This document shows, one piece after another, positions 33,998-45,747 of a DNA stretch of 64,000 bases (the first letter of the stretch is position 1; the number at the start of each line of letters is the position of its first letter). The DNA is from Irpex lacteus (lineage: Eukaryota; Basidiomycota; Agaricomycetes; Polyporales; Irpicaceae). The stretch is taken from contig MQVO02000010.1 in the NCBI GenBank assembly GCA_001986395.2, positions 744,001 to 808,000 of the forward strand, read 5' to 3'. The position numbers and the translations under genes are program-made. The notes beneath the pieces were generated by a model. That model saw nothing but the letters and a program-made list of their open reading frames with translations. It searched no databases and was not told the DNA's origin.

Positions 33998-34637
33998 ATG
34001 GCTCGTACCAAACAGACCGCTCGCAAGTCCGTTGGTGGTAAAGCCCCTCGTAAGCAGCCCGTCACCATGTCCGCTCGCCAGACCGCCCCGGTACGCGGTT
34101 TTCTCAGTGTTCTGTGATACCTCGAGAATACTAACATTGTTTACTGTCTCTACAACAGGGCTCTGGTACCGGTGGTGTCAAGAGACCCCGTCGTTTCCGA
34201 CCAGGCACCGTCGCCCTTCGCGAGATCCGTCGCTACCAGAAGTCCACAGAGGTCCTCATCAGGAAGATCCCCTTCCAGAGGTTGGTTCGGGAGATTTCCC
34301 AGGACTTCAAGGTAAGTTAAGTCCTTTTGGCCCCTTTTTGTGTGGCCAAATAGGCATATTTTACCGTTGGGGGGGCCAGATATTGACTCAGACCTGTGCG
34401 GATCCTCAGGCCGATTTGCGGTTCCAGTCCTCTGCTATCATGGCCATCCAGGAGGCGGCTGAGGCATACCTCGTCTCTCTCTTTGAAGACACCAACCTCG
34501 CTGCTATTCACGCCAAGCGCGTCACCATGTACGTCACTCTCCTGACAATGTTCATCGGATCTGTCGCTTACCTTTATCTTCCCAGCCAACCCAAGGATCT
34601 CGCACTCGCCCGTCGTCTTCGCGGTGAGAGGTCGTAA
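33998..34637 (+). CDS. Divergent histone H3 variant (138 aa, four exons)
   Basis: Exons: 33998-34090, 34159-34311, 34410-34528, 34586-34637; introns of 68, 98 and 57 bp with GTACGC, GTAAGT and GTACGT donors. The joined protein has 138 residues with Met, two more than canonical H3. The tail begins [19 protein letters not shown], so K4, K9, K14 and K18 are kept. Further on it reads [21 protein letters not shown]23 is Met, K27 is Gln, S28 is Thr, T11 is Val, and two residues are inserted before the GGVK motif that holds the K36 equivalent. K37 and H39 are Arg and Y41 is Phe. The histone fold is H3-like ([10 protein letters not shown] becomes [45 protein letters not shown]) without the longer loop 1 typical of CENP-A. 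It acts in nucleosomes. Intact frames and splice sites argue for a working gene. A centromeric H3 is a less likely alternative. Confidence 0.93.
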
Positions 34638-35084
34638 ACATCACTCAATTATAGAGAAAAACCAAAATAATACCGCGAGAGACTGTGGTAGGTTGTGTAT
34701 TTCAATTGAAACAAGTTGTCGTTGTGCGTTCATTTCTTGTTTTATTCTCTCTTTTCTTCTCTTGAACTCGGCCTCGAGGGCCTTTCCACGGATTCTGACG
34801 ATTCTGGAAGAGAACGCGCGTCAATGTACGGAGTACAAACACCTCTAATGTTTACGGTCGCGTGTAGGTACATGTGTGTTGCGCATGTTGTATGGTATAC
34901 AGCACGCTTTGTAGCATTTAATTCTTACCTTCCCCCACCCCTCCCCTGAAATCTGCTTCGTTTGCCTACGGATTACGGAGGAATATGGGCGAGTAAAAAG
35001 CCTGAACGCGTGACATCATCGTACATCGACGACTCCCGACTCCCTTTCGCAGATGCACCCACTTAATCTCTACGGGTACAGTTG

Positions 35085-35950
35085 GACTACGAGACAGCTA
35101 CAGGCTCATCAACCTGAATAACTGCCGACCAGTATTCTCCACTGTGGTGATCAAGTTCGACAGCAAGCGTTCGTCTTTCGTCTGTCTGGGATTCATTCTT
35201 TCCTGCGGTGCTCGGATTGATACTGTGCGCAAGATCATCGTCTATTACCATGTTGACGGGCCTACTCTGGTGGTTTCACGTACGGCTTCAAAAGTAGCAT
35301 CAACACACACTATTGGTGGAGGGACTCTCTCCGACTCACGAGCGCATCGCCATGCAGGCGTTCAGTACCGCGCAAACTAAGATCTTTCTTGCTACTGAGA
35401 AAGTCGGCGCAGGCATCAACTTTACGGCGGTAGAGCAGGTCGTTGTCTATCTAAGTAGTGCAAAAAGGTCTTAGACTGGCCAAGATTGAGCTGCGTAAAG
35501 GCCGGGCGGGGCGTACATCTCGAAGCCCTGGAATCGGTATTCTAATGGTTCACGCAGAGCTACTCAGTGCAGAGAAGCGTAGTTTCGTGGACCCGGCTAT
35601 CCTTCACCTGATAAACACAAAGGACTGTATGGATAAAGTCTTTGACGGGTAACTTGATAACTCCCCTCGCTCAATGTCTGACGAAGTTCGCCTTTGCTAT
35701 TCCAGCTGCCACCCCTCGCTTCGACCGTCTCGTTTTCTGCAGAGGGTCATGGAAAGTTCAGCCTCAAAATCATCATCGTCGCCTGATGAGAACACTTGTA
35801 GAGTATCTTAAACGAGCTCGAGGCATGGTGGCTGTGAGAAGGAATGGAGACGTCTACTCCCCGGATATGCACCACCAAACCCGGTTTCCGATGCCGACCT
35901 CGTTCTCGTTGCGAACCAAGCAACGAACTCAATTCTGTTGATGATCTTCG
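35085..35950 (+). pseudogene. RecQ-like helicase relic (C-terminal helicase region)
   Basis: Translated pieces in different frames match the second helicase domain of RecQ-type proteins in order. First NNCRPVFSTVVIKFDSKRSS and FILSCGARIDTVRKIIVYY at 35118-35260. Then ATEKVGAGINFTAVEQVVVY near 35390-35450 (motif V region), and GRAGRTSRSPGIGILMVHAE near 35500-35560 (motif VI region with the GRAGR core). Near 35860 PPNPVSDADLVLVANQATNS looks like a later part. Frameshifts and stops (for example the TAG after AAAAAGGTCT near 35473) separate the pieces, and the ATPase N-terminal half is absent. It lies 450 bp downstream of the H3 variant. RecQ-type helicase genes are common near fungal chromosome ends, but also form dispersed families in Agaricomycetes. 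Confidence 0.65.
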
Positions 35951-36760
35951 TCATCTCACACGAATTTTCTACTGAATTTTGGCCGCGCCAGCCCTATTCA
36001 CAGCACTGAAGAGGTTCGCAATTCAGTTCTTGGTGCTGATTCTGAACCTGAGGTGACAGCTGTCGATGTCGATAGTGTGGATAGTGTACGCTTCGCCGTG
36101 ACTGTGTCGACGTCGGTAGTATCTGCAGAGAGCAGCATAGCAGCAGCTAGCAAGAGCTGTTTATCATCTATTCGTTACGCTAATTCTGATACTTAAGCTA
36201 AGGCTAGTAGCACAGCTCGAAAATCACAACGTCATGGTGTGGCACGTCCGCATAATCCTCTTACTGGTACAAAAGCCTCGAAGTTCGGCGAATATGTTTT
36301 GTCATTCATGTAATTTGCTAATAGCTGCTATAAATTACAACATTATAGTTCTTCTAGTGATGGTACATGTAGCGGTGCATTGTCTTCATTATCTTCTAAC
36401 TCGAAATCAATCTCTTATAAGTTTACTGCCTCTACTAACTCTCGTGTCAACAATTCCTGTTGCTCGTCAACGTCATTCATGACCCCATGTCGCTTCCTCG
36501 GCATGTAATTCACTCACCCAGGTGAACGTAGCTGTTTTGACTAGGGCATTGTCTTCAAAGCAGGTATCGACGAACATTGCCACGGTAGCGTTATTTTGCA
36601 ATTCTTGGCCACTAGAAGGTTGATTTTGGCTCTCCTGGAAAGCTTTACGTTATGGAAAGGAAGCACCACAATCGTACTGGTTTATTATGCGGCTGCCAAA
36701 TTGAAAGAACATTGAAGAAATATGTGAGATAGAACCAATGATTCGATACAGGCACATATA

Positions 36761-38386
36761 CTACATCGGCTTCTTATCATTTATAAACTCCCACAGGTGC
36801 TTCACCACTAACCCATTCGCGCGAACGTCCTTGAATGCTGCTCGAACGCTTTTGCGCATCTGAAGTATGGAATCTGCAATTCGAGCTTGATCGCAGCCTC
36901 GCATGTGGTATAATAGAATACCTTGAATGCTATTAGTACATTATAACGTGCGTTATACAACACAAAGACTTTACCAATAAACACAAATTCCGCAGGAGCG
37001 ACGCGGTTCTTGACTTCCTTGAACCCAGCGTTTAAGCCCGGAGTACTCGCTATGACCTTGAACATGCCCAGACTCTCCTCTAAGGCGCCCTTGAATGCAT
37101 CTCCAGGCATCTCGTTTTTTTTGAGCCACTCGTCTAGCTGCCTCCCGCTGGGAAAGTGCTGCCTGGGAAGGTTATTACAGCAGTAGGACATCTGTGCGAC
37201 GGCTTGGAAGCCACGCCCGCGAGACGTATCGAATTCAACGTATTCCGCAATACCCATGTCGACGTCGCTGATGATAAATGATGAGACGAGTTGTGTGATG
37301 TAATCGGCCCGTGGAGATGTGTGAGCCTGAAGTTTCTCGCCGGCTGTGAGAGGAACGCCAAGTTGAACACGCTGGAAGATGTCTCGCTCGAGACTGTCAG
37401 GAAGTCCTCTGTATTCAACTGAAGTGGAAAAATGCATCAGAGATGAGAGTAATAGAACTGCGGGAGTTTCTCACCGCAAGTAATAAGCATATTCAAAAAG
37501 TCTTGTTTCCAAGGTTCTGGCACTTCTTCACGGTTCGAGCGTGATGTTTTGAACCAGAAACGCCTCAAGGTGACGGGGTCCAGGTCTAATATTGACTCGT
37601 AAGAGCTATATAAATACCGTTTCAGAATATCACCCACATGGAATCTAGAGTATATCGGCACCGTTAGCACCGTATGGACGGAAATTTATTGTGGACGTGC
37701 ATACCTCTCCGTCTATGAACTTTCGGATAGCGGTCAGCCGCTGCTTGCCGTCAATGCATCGTCTGACCTCGTTGTCGTGCATTTCGAAGACAGTGAATAT
37801 AATGGGGGGTATGTAATAGTGGTGATATAGAGAGTCTATAAGCTTCATCTGCTTGCTTTCAGACCAAACTACCTCTGTAAAGCCCGGACATTAGGCATAT
37901 GAAATAAAGGTAGGCTTGCTACTCACTTCGCTGGTACTGAGGGTCCAAGTCAATGTCTCCCGTGTGAATAAGCTTGTGCAGATCCTCCATGCGATACATG
38001 ATGGCACTGGGTGCGGGAAGCCTGTTCACAACATGGAAGCTGTCTCTTGTCTCACGAACTTCCGAGTAGTCGCAGTCAGGATCCTTTCTTTCTTGAAACG
38101 GTACGATGCTGGGGTCCACGGAGACCTCAGAAACTTCCGAGTAGTCGCAGTCAGAATCCTCCTTTTCCTGGAACGGTACGATACGGGGATCCATGGAGAC
38201 CTCAAAAACTTCAGAGTAGTCGCAGTCAGAATCCTCCTTTTCCTGGAACGGTACGATACGGGGGTCCATGGAGACCTCACAAACTTCAGAGTAGTCGCAG
38301 TCAGAATCCTCTTGTTCTTGAAACGCTTCCGAGTAGTCGCAGTCAGATTCCTCCTTTTCTTGATACGTTACAACACGGGGGTTCAT
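36761..38386 (-). CDS. DUF262 (GmrSD N-terminal/ParB-like) protein with acidic repeats (~451 aa, five exons)
   Basis: Minus-strand exons: 38386-37927, 37874-37705, 37595-37475, 37418-36975, 36921-36761. Introns 1, 3 and 4 (52, 56 and 53 bp) are clear. Intron 2 is uncertain: its donor GTATGC at 37704 is good, but the in-frame acceptor used here ends in GAG; an alternative keeps more of exon 2 and ends in TTAG at about 37588. DUF262 hallmarks: YQR-KVVW at the exon 1/2 junction (about 151-157), LIDSLYHHYYIPPIIF, the catalytic-type DGKQRLTAI (195-203), and ERDIFQRVQLGVPLTAGEK (261 onward). The C-terminus restored by splicing (GILLYHMRGCDQARIADSI to NDKKPM) fits fungal members. The first 130 residues hold four to five copies of a 25-residue acidic repeat with DSDCDYSEV. 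The fold is known from bacterial type IV restriction enzymes and other defence nucleases; the role in fungi is unknown. Confidence 0.85.
38058..38372 (-). repeat. 75-bp coding minisatellite inside the DUF262 gene
   Basis: A unit of 75 bp (25 codons, core MDPRIVPFQEKEDSDCDYSE) is repeated, with two central copies nearly identical and shorter or diverged copies at both ends; one end copy is cut to EQEDSDCDYSEV. The near identity of central units shows recent unit duplication, and the multiple-of-three length keeps the frame open. Another frame on the opposite strand is also open through the array, which is a by-product. Confidence 0.85.
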
Positions 38387-39165
38387 GTCGACTGATTCAG
38401 AGGTTGATCACAGCCAAGTTCGCGCAACGTGAGGGCAAAAGACTGCTGGGCGCGTGTTTTCCACGTGTCAACTCATACAGGGCCTCAGGCCCGCCCCTAT
38501 TCTCACGCCCCCTCCACTCACCCACACAATACTGAGCACTATCGCACGCGCGGTGTTCGAAAACGCCAATTTTCATGAACAGTAGGTTTTATCCTCTCTC
38601 TCGCCTTCAAATATTACGAGGTGAGCACGTATGTAGTATACTACTAGACTAGATCAATATTGATGCGAAAAAAACCCACTTTCTGAACTTTCTGAACTTC
38701 ACGAGAGCGAATGACTGAAATTCTGCTCAGACAGACCATGATCAGCCAAAATTTGAAGTGATGCAGGGATGTTTCAAGCAAAAGAATGTATCATGGGAAT
38801 GTTTAGTACCTTGGTACTGACTTGAACTTGTTTTGAGCAGGCCGACAAGCGGCAAGTACGACTCCTGCAGGGAGCGCTGCTGAACTGCTGCTGAGTTTGA
38901 TAATTGCAGGTGGCGCGCATTAAAAACGATTTGCCTTCATTCTTCAGGAATCGTAGCGACAATCATCGTGTTCACGTCTAATATATATGGCAATGACTGA
39001 CTGTGAGAGAGACACATGATAGAAAAACAAAGAAGGAGTGCAGTTAATACCGACAGAGACACATAAACACCTGAAACTGCAATAAGAAAAGTAAGATATA
39101 AAAATGAAAGGGAGATAAGAAAAGTAAGATAAGCAACTGAAGGCAAGATAAGAAAAGGTGAAATG
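38387..39165. other. Upstream region of the DUF262 gene
   Basis: No gene. At about 38824-38875 is one clear copy of the recurring motif (TTTTGAGCAGGCCGACAAGC through GGCAAGTACGACTCCTGCAG). A short remnant, CTTCATTCTTCAGGAATCGT, at 38936 resembles the end of the M90 module. Confidence 0.45.
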
Positions 39166-39169
39166 CCAA

Positions 39170-39270
39170 CGCATCGGGGAGTTGAACGTCACCGTGACAT
39201 GTCGCCGAACATCAGGCCGCTGGAGCGCATTGGAAACGATCCTACCTCATCCTTCAGCAATCGTAATATC
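39170..39270 (+). repeat. M90 module copy
   Basis: It runs from AACGCATCGGGGAGTTGAAC through GGCCGCTGGAGCGCATTGGA to CATCCTTCAGCAATCGTA. The frames that run across it (39158-39519) are by-products of this repeat and are not genes. Confidence 0.65.
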
Positions 39271-39299
39271 GTACCCGATTTACCCTATACCGACGTCTT

Positions 39300-42000
39300 G
39301 GTGGTGTTCACTAACAGTGACCTCCTGCGGGGTGACTTTCAGGCAGGTGAGCATTCAAACTCAGCTGCGATGCGTTTTTACAAACACCCATTTGCGCTGA
39401 TGGATACGGCAGTTGATGCCATCTACCGCTTCATGCCGGTGCGTGCAAAAGCGCGAGCCTGGATGTCAAAGGAGAACAATGGCGACTGGCTGTTGATTAA
39501 TACCGCACCATCATCATAACCCGATGACATGAGTGAAACCATTCAACAGCCGCAAGCACAGGAGAGGAAGGTCATCGGAGGTTCATTTCTTTAGGGTGCA
39601 AAGCCGGAGGGTAGAGATACCAACTCATGAGAATACACGGCAGTTATAGCCACCTTAGCAGCAACGCCCAACTCTGATCGTATTCTTTCTTTGTTCTGAC
39701 AGGGAAGGGAGCGGTGTCTGCGCCTGATCACCGTGGATGCTCTCAACGGTGAACGAAGCCACCTCTCCAACAGTCGAATGGGACTAGGTCCAGGCGGGGG
39801 ATGTCAGCCGCAAAGCGATTACGGGTGTGGCACTATATTTTTTGAAGTCCCACACATGTTATTTACACGACGGACATTAAACCTTGGAGGAAAAAAAGAC
39901 GAAGCGACGAGTGGAAAAGTCTCAGCTCGCACTCCCAGTTTTTGTCATACACGGACATGTATATATTGTACAGAATGAAAGGATGTGTTGGGCGCAGAAG
40001 TCGAGTTGATTATGCAGCACAATAACAAGGCATTGTGACGATGTCGCCGCGAACTTGAAATGTACTTGGCGCTCAAAACATTTCGCCAAACGTTCTCTCA
40101 GGCCGCTCATATATTTGCGCTGTAAAGCTCAGACATATGCCCAAAGTTTTCTTACAGCTAACACCAGAACGTTACTTAGGCCGCATTTTTTGTACACATA
40201 TAAAGCGGACCACCAAAATCTCCGGATGCTGGGCCAGGCGTGAGCTGGAGGACGCGTCGAAGCCTCTGCGGCAGCAATGCCGCCGTCATCCCGCCAAGTC
40301 CGCCTACGTGTAAATTGATGGGAAACGGCCTAACGTTCTGGTTCTAGCTGTGAACGTAGGTTCCAAAGTACTGTCTAATGACGACCTGGGGAAACGCACC
40401 ATATGATAACCGTGAACGTGACCGTTAAAGTCAGTGAGACAATGGTTAAGTTGGCAAAATTTGCCGGTCAGTTCACTAACAATGGACACCGGAATGTCGC
40501 GAGCTGCCCCCGATACAAGCGACGCTTTCCAAGCTTTCCGTCATTTTCACTGATACAGTCGTTTACACAATGATTGAGCAGTCGGGGGCTGGGCCTGGTA
40601 TGAGGTTCCGCGTATCAACGGCTAGATGCTGCGGGGACTGCTTCTCCCATCTTTATGAGACGAGGACCGCCCCATCGTCATGCAATCAACTGTATCACGG
40701 CGGATAGAGTTCACCGCCTGCTGCTGTATTGCGTTACGTAGTACGATCACACACCGCAAATAGTGTGGGACCGCGAATCAAGGGCGGTGCCTCGTGTCCC
40801 AGCATACGTAAATTCAACGTTCATAATTCTTTCGTTGTTTCAATCCGCAGCTCGCCAAGTAAACGAAAAGCTTCCGGTGCGTTACAACTTTGGAACTTTC
40901 TCACATCCAGATTCAAAACGAAAGAACACACACATAGTCGGACTTTGCTGAAACACGCAATCAGCTCTCTTTTGGCCCTCCATAACAGGCGGCCGTCACG
41001 ATTCTTTCGTCCCGCCCACTAGAGTGCCCAATTTGGTCGTCTTCGCCAAATACGGCCATGTTTTGAGGGGTTTAGCGCTCATTTTGGCAGGGAAACACGG
41101 GCGCTACGGCACTGTACGGTAAGAGGGGGCTTAATAGACGCAGACGTCAGACACGAGATCCTGAGCCCCGAAGGTTGAACGTGTCTACTCTGACTTGGGG
41201 AGACTACCGCCCACTTCCGCTAGTAATCAGCTCGAACAGAGTCTATGCAATTCATCCGTTACTGGCCTATTATTTTGGATTTGGCTGCAACGCTTGGCTG
41301 CAACAGCAATGGTCACACGACTGATGCGCGTAATTTCCGAGTAAAGAGAAGTTGGCGAGGTCCAGATCCGTTCCAATGACTGCTTCCATTCCTTTTGGCA
41401 CATCATATCGCGTAGCAAGATCTGTTTTGGCGTTGCTGCGCTTCCACTCTATCACACGGTTTATTTTATGGAGTACCTGTCTTCGTAACGCGGTCTGGCC
41501 AGTGCTGCTGATAAGCAGAAGCCAAGCGGTACTGTATCGAAAATCAAGCTCAGTATAGTCCTTTTCACAAAGATACTTAGAGCGGCTGGAGGGGCCTGGT
41601 GGGTGTTGATCTTAAACCAACCCTAATCTGAAATGCGGCACTCGCCGTCCAGACTTCCGCGTATCAGCAGGAATCCGTTTCATGTGGGAGAAGCTGCTTT
41701 ATCGGATCACAATATTTTTTGAATTCCAATCGACCGCTCCATTAGTGTGAAAATGACTAGATCATGGGGGAAATCACATTGTATCACAGTGTGATTCCTA
41801 AGTTTTCTTGCATCAAGAGAACGCAATGATAAATATGACTTCTCGAATGGAACACTTCGATGACTCGAGCTCTGGAGGAGCAGTGCCGCCATCCTCCCGT
41901 CAAGTCCGCCTATGTATAAATTGATGGCAAGTGAACGTTCTGGTTTTGGCTGTAATTTCACCGATCAAAGGTGGTCAGCTTTGCGCAGCCTACACGATAG
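39300..42000. repeat. Old repeats, no intact gene
   Basis: The stretch 40250-40355 (GCCGTCATCCCGCCAAGTCC, TAAATTGATGG, AACGTTCTGGTT) is similar to 41860-41960. A second family with TTCCGCGTATCA recurs near 40605, 41656 and 42532, with partial similarity around it. These look like diverged members of one or two element families. No open frame in the region looks genuine. Confidence 0.5.
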
Positions 42001-42004
42001 CTAT

Positions 42005-42110
42005 TACAATTCCTGAAGGATGAAGGTAGAATCGTTTCCCATGCGCTCTAGCGCCCTGATGTTTGGCGACATATAACGTTCATGTCCCCAATGCGTGGGA
42101 ATTTCACCTT
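42005..42110 (-). repeat. M90 module copy
   Basis: Reverse-orientation copy: CCTGAAGGATGAAGGTAGAA, CGTTTCCCATGCGCTCTAGC, then AACGTTCATGTCCCCAATGC. The order of blocks is the same as at 5472-5562 and 54330-54390. Confidence 0.7.
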
Positions 42111-45071
42111 TTCTTATCTTGTCTTCTGTTGGTTATCTTACCTTTCTTATCCGAGGTGCCCGCAAGATTTAGTACAGAGAATGGTAGAACTGAACAAGGT
42201 ATGCGATGCAAAGTCGCGCTGTCGGAATTTATCTCTGATTCGGAACTCAACGTGCTGTATTTTATACACTGACATACAGCAAAAACTAGAACGCTGGGTA
42301 ACTTGTCATCAATTTACACACAGGCGTAATTTGCGGCAAAGATATCTAAGCACTCCATTTGCTGAGCTTACACCTAGCCAAACGGCCGGAGGGTTTTATG
42401 ATCCGTTATATGTGTGTGAAACAATGTGGCCTACAGGCGTTTTCACAATGATATAGCGGTTGGAAGCTGCATTTGGCGGTCTCTGGCTACGAACTCGCCC
42501 TGATCTGAAACGCGGCCCCCGCTGTCTAGGATTCCGCGTATCAGAGGCCTCATGCTGCGAAAATGTTTCGCTTCGCGTTGTCACACCGGATCATGACGTG
42601 TTTGAATTCTGCACTCATTGCTTTGAGGCATAGACCACTCTATCGTTGTGCGACCGACGGTATTGAATGGCAGCGTTCTGGGTTGGTTGTAAAACACTTC
42701 TTGCCGCTGATATATCTGACGTCGTCAAGTTGATGGCGTTGAAGTGCGCACATATCCTTTGAGGACAGATACGCGGAATGTTTCTAGAAGTAAAGAAATT
42801 GTATTTCTGCGGTTCTGAGCGCACAATTCGCTGACTAGCGCTGTGGGGTTAATTTAAAGCAACACCTCCTGGGAAACAACGGACATATCCCCTTTATGAT
42901 TGTTGAAAAATTCATGCTTCACCACCGAGCTTGTTCTATGATGTATGTGGAGTGGCTTCAAGCAGATCATCCCTCTCCTACTCACATAAGGACCTAAATA
43001 TTAGCCCTCGTGGCATCAACAACATATCAGGCGTGGAAACACGTTTTCCTGTGCGTTTTGTACCTGCGCTCATCAGTGTCAGCCTTTTGGTGAAGCAATT
43101 TATCTACCGCTTTTGTGTTCTATAGCATGAACACACGAACATATTAACTCCCAGCAAATGATGGCAGTTTGATCCGCCGAATGCACTTTAATGGCGCCAA
43201 TGCTCATCAAATGCATCGTTAGTGGCGCCTATAGTGGGTTATATAAGTTTGCATCTGGGCGACCTTTTGCCTCCTCACCGCCTCACAATGAAAAATACCT
43301 TGTACGACTCTTTCAAGCCCTCAACATCGCTGAACAACAAGCTGAACCTCATGATTATCCTAGATTTCAAGACAACAACGGTCAAACTTTGCATATCGCA
43401 GAGCAGCCTCTGCTCCCTATGCACCAGCATACAAGGAATGAAGGCGACAAAGAACCCTCATTATCAGACATGGAGGTCTGGTTAGACGACTCGGAGTCAG
43501 AAGTTGAGCGTATCTTGTATCCTGTTGGCGATGATCACAACCGTAATTCAATCATGCAATGCAGTACGTAATCACTCAACGAAGCCTCATCTAACCATCA
43601 AATGACTCACAGCTGGGGGAAAATACGATGTTATAGCTGAATCAGCTGAATCTGCGACCGGAAATGTGCACCCACGGTCGCTCACGCCGCAGAACAGGGG
43701 CAGTAGGTTTTTCTATCAGCGATATTATTGAGCAGCACTCAATCTGAATCCTTCAAAGAAGATACAACGCCAGTTTCAACCCATCAAAATGGGAAGAAGT
43801 ACGGTGTCAAAAATATAACGCCATTGAGGCGGCAGATTGGCTTTGACAAGTCGGGGACAGAGTTAAAGCGCCGCCTCCATTCCCCTGCCAATAATAACGA
43901 AGCGACCATGAGCTGTGCTTATTTCATTGGTGTTGACACGACGCGGAAGAGTAAAAGTAGGTTGTCTCATTGTTGAATTCTTCCAACAAAATATCTGACA
44001 ACAATGTCTGATCAGGGTTGCGTAAGAGCGATACATATGGCCCATGAGCACTTCATGAGATGTTAATAACTATACCACACATAATACACACAGAGTCAAC
44101 GACAAGAGAGTGATAGGCTGTATATGAAGATACCAAGATTGTGACTAGGAATCTCACAGGCCCGACAATGCATGGCCGCCCTGTCATGAGATGGTGCCGA
44201 GCAATAACATTTCCACTGCAGATGATTGACACGCCCACGCAAGAAAAATATCGAAAGGATGAAGCCGTGAAGATAGTGCACTGATGGTCAGGAGATATAC
44301 TGTGACGTGTCCGATAACCGGCGTATAAAAGCAATGCCTTGTACTGCAGTGAAAAATATACGACGGCGGTGCTTAACTATGAATACTACAGAACATATGT
44401 TGTGACGACGCGGATTATAACGAGAGCATAAGCTTTCTAAATGCCCTGCTGATACCCCCTGAATGTACAAGGATCCAATGCTTTGGAGGTACCCCGAGGA
44501 AATCCGGAGCATATCGACACCGGGCGGCACCGTCACCACGCTTTGGTCGCAAAGCTCACCGAGGTCCACAAACGAATCAGAGACCTGGACGCCTTATTCT
44601 TGTTTCTTAACTCTTCCACGGCGCTCGCATTTCCCCTCCAATTACTCATTCAACGATTTCCCGTCATTAATCATTGCAGCGAGAAAAACTGTTTGGTGGA
44701 GATCGCGGATAGTAATAATGCTGATCATACTCTGCCAGAAGTCGACCAGAGTGCTGATCAGCCGACAGACGATCACTCCATGCGCAAGAGCAGCAGCGGT
44801 TTTGATTCTGGTGTACTCAAATAGGAACTCGAAGAGGATCTGTTTCGTTGCTGTCTGCATGATACTTGGTGAGATTCGGCCAGAGGGCGCCTACCACTAA
44901 TCCGCGTTTCGATATTGAGCGCCGTGGCCACTGCGATGCCTACCATAGTATAAAACAATCGCACCCTAACTACACCGGCATACTTTACAGGGTAATTGAC
45001 AAGGATGTCTGTCAGTAAACAGCTTCCTTGCGCTAGTAAGTAAACGACTCCTTGTTGCGATCTGTGCTGAC
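42111..45071. other. Gene-poor stretch with weak frames
   Basis: No secure gene. A TATA-like TTATATAAG near 43239, a pyrimidine-rich leader and an ATG at 43288-43290 precede a 65-codon frame, and an overlapping 126-codon frame at 43191-43571 ends with an acidic stretch; neither resembles a known family. Frames at 44463-44900 include a helical-looking segment (LVAKLTEVHKRIRDLDALF) that could be part of a dead gene. Confidence 0.35.
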
Positions 45072-45073
45072 TA

Positions 45074-45532
45074 CAGGATTTACCCGCTCCTTGAAAGCGG
45101 ACCGTTCCTTGGAAGGGTTCGATAACGTTCGGTTTTGGGACAAAATAACTTGGGAAACCTTGTGTATGGATAGCCGCAGCATCTACCTACTCATCCCGTC
45201 TCATAGTAATGCAGTCTGGTGTCGCTGTCGCGACTCCGATATATGAGGGTGGGAGGCCATGATAAATTTGGGCGCCTGGGGCGTGAAAACGGTGATGGCA
45301 TACTATATATGGCAGCTCACCTGCCGTATATAGCCCTTTCAACGAGCGGGTGAGCCCGTTTCGACCCACCGTCCATGACTCGTTGGTCACACGTCCCTAG
45401 CTCAAAAAATGCGGGTGTTAGTCTGCATGTAATGTGAATGTGCCATATAAATATTTTGAACATTTAATGTTAATGAAATTCAGCTAGAATGCCGAAGTTC
45501 CTTGTGGTCTTTCAAGGACCGGGCAAACCCTG
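45074..45532 (+). mobile_element. 459-bp TA-flanked MITE (family T1), copy 1
   Basis: The element starts CAGGATTTACCCGCTCCTTG and ends with the inverted counterpart of CAGGGTTTGCCCGGTCCTTG (terminal repeats of about 24 bp with three mismatches). It is flanked by TA on both sides (45072-45073 and 45533-45534), as expected of Tc1/mariner-type elements. An internal hairpin pairs CTATATATGGCAG with CTGCCGTATATAG at about 45302-45331. The copy at 58379-58837 has the same length and appears identical. It has no transposase gene; the short frames inside are not regarded as coding. Confidence 0.88.
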
Positions 45533-45747
45533 TAGTTAAAATGTAACGTCAGAGTTTTTTTTGAGCAATATGATCGACTATCTGGGTCTTCTTACGCCCT
45601 GCAGGCGTTTCGATGTTTACAGATGCAGTCATAAGTGGAGGCGTTGATGATATACCGGCATAATAGCCCTACAATGATATCATTTCTCATTCTCAAGGGA
45701 AATCAGTCAAGGCTCCAGCCAATATCCATGTGGTACTATCGCATTTA

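Noticed and set aside
33998..34637. CENP-A (centromeric H3) identity for the H3 variant
   Set aside because: The histone fold has the [11 protein letters not shown] helix start of ordinary H3 and no longer loop 1; kept only as a less likely alternative.
37916..38535. Plus-strand frames of 159 and 174 codons opposite the DUF262 gene
   Set aside because: They are shadows of the 75-bp coding repeat; the minus strand has the domain-bearing spliced frame.
39158..39519. 118-codon frame starting MPTHRGV
   Set aside because: Its first third is the M90 repeat module; the remainder has no recognisable similarity.
45052..45390. Short frames inside the T1 MITE, repeated at 58333-58695
   Set aside because: Identical because the element is identical; no similarity to a transposase and too short.
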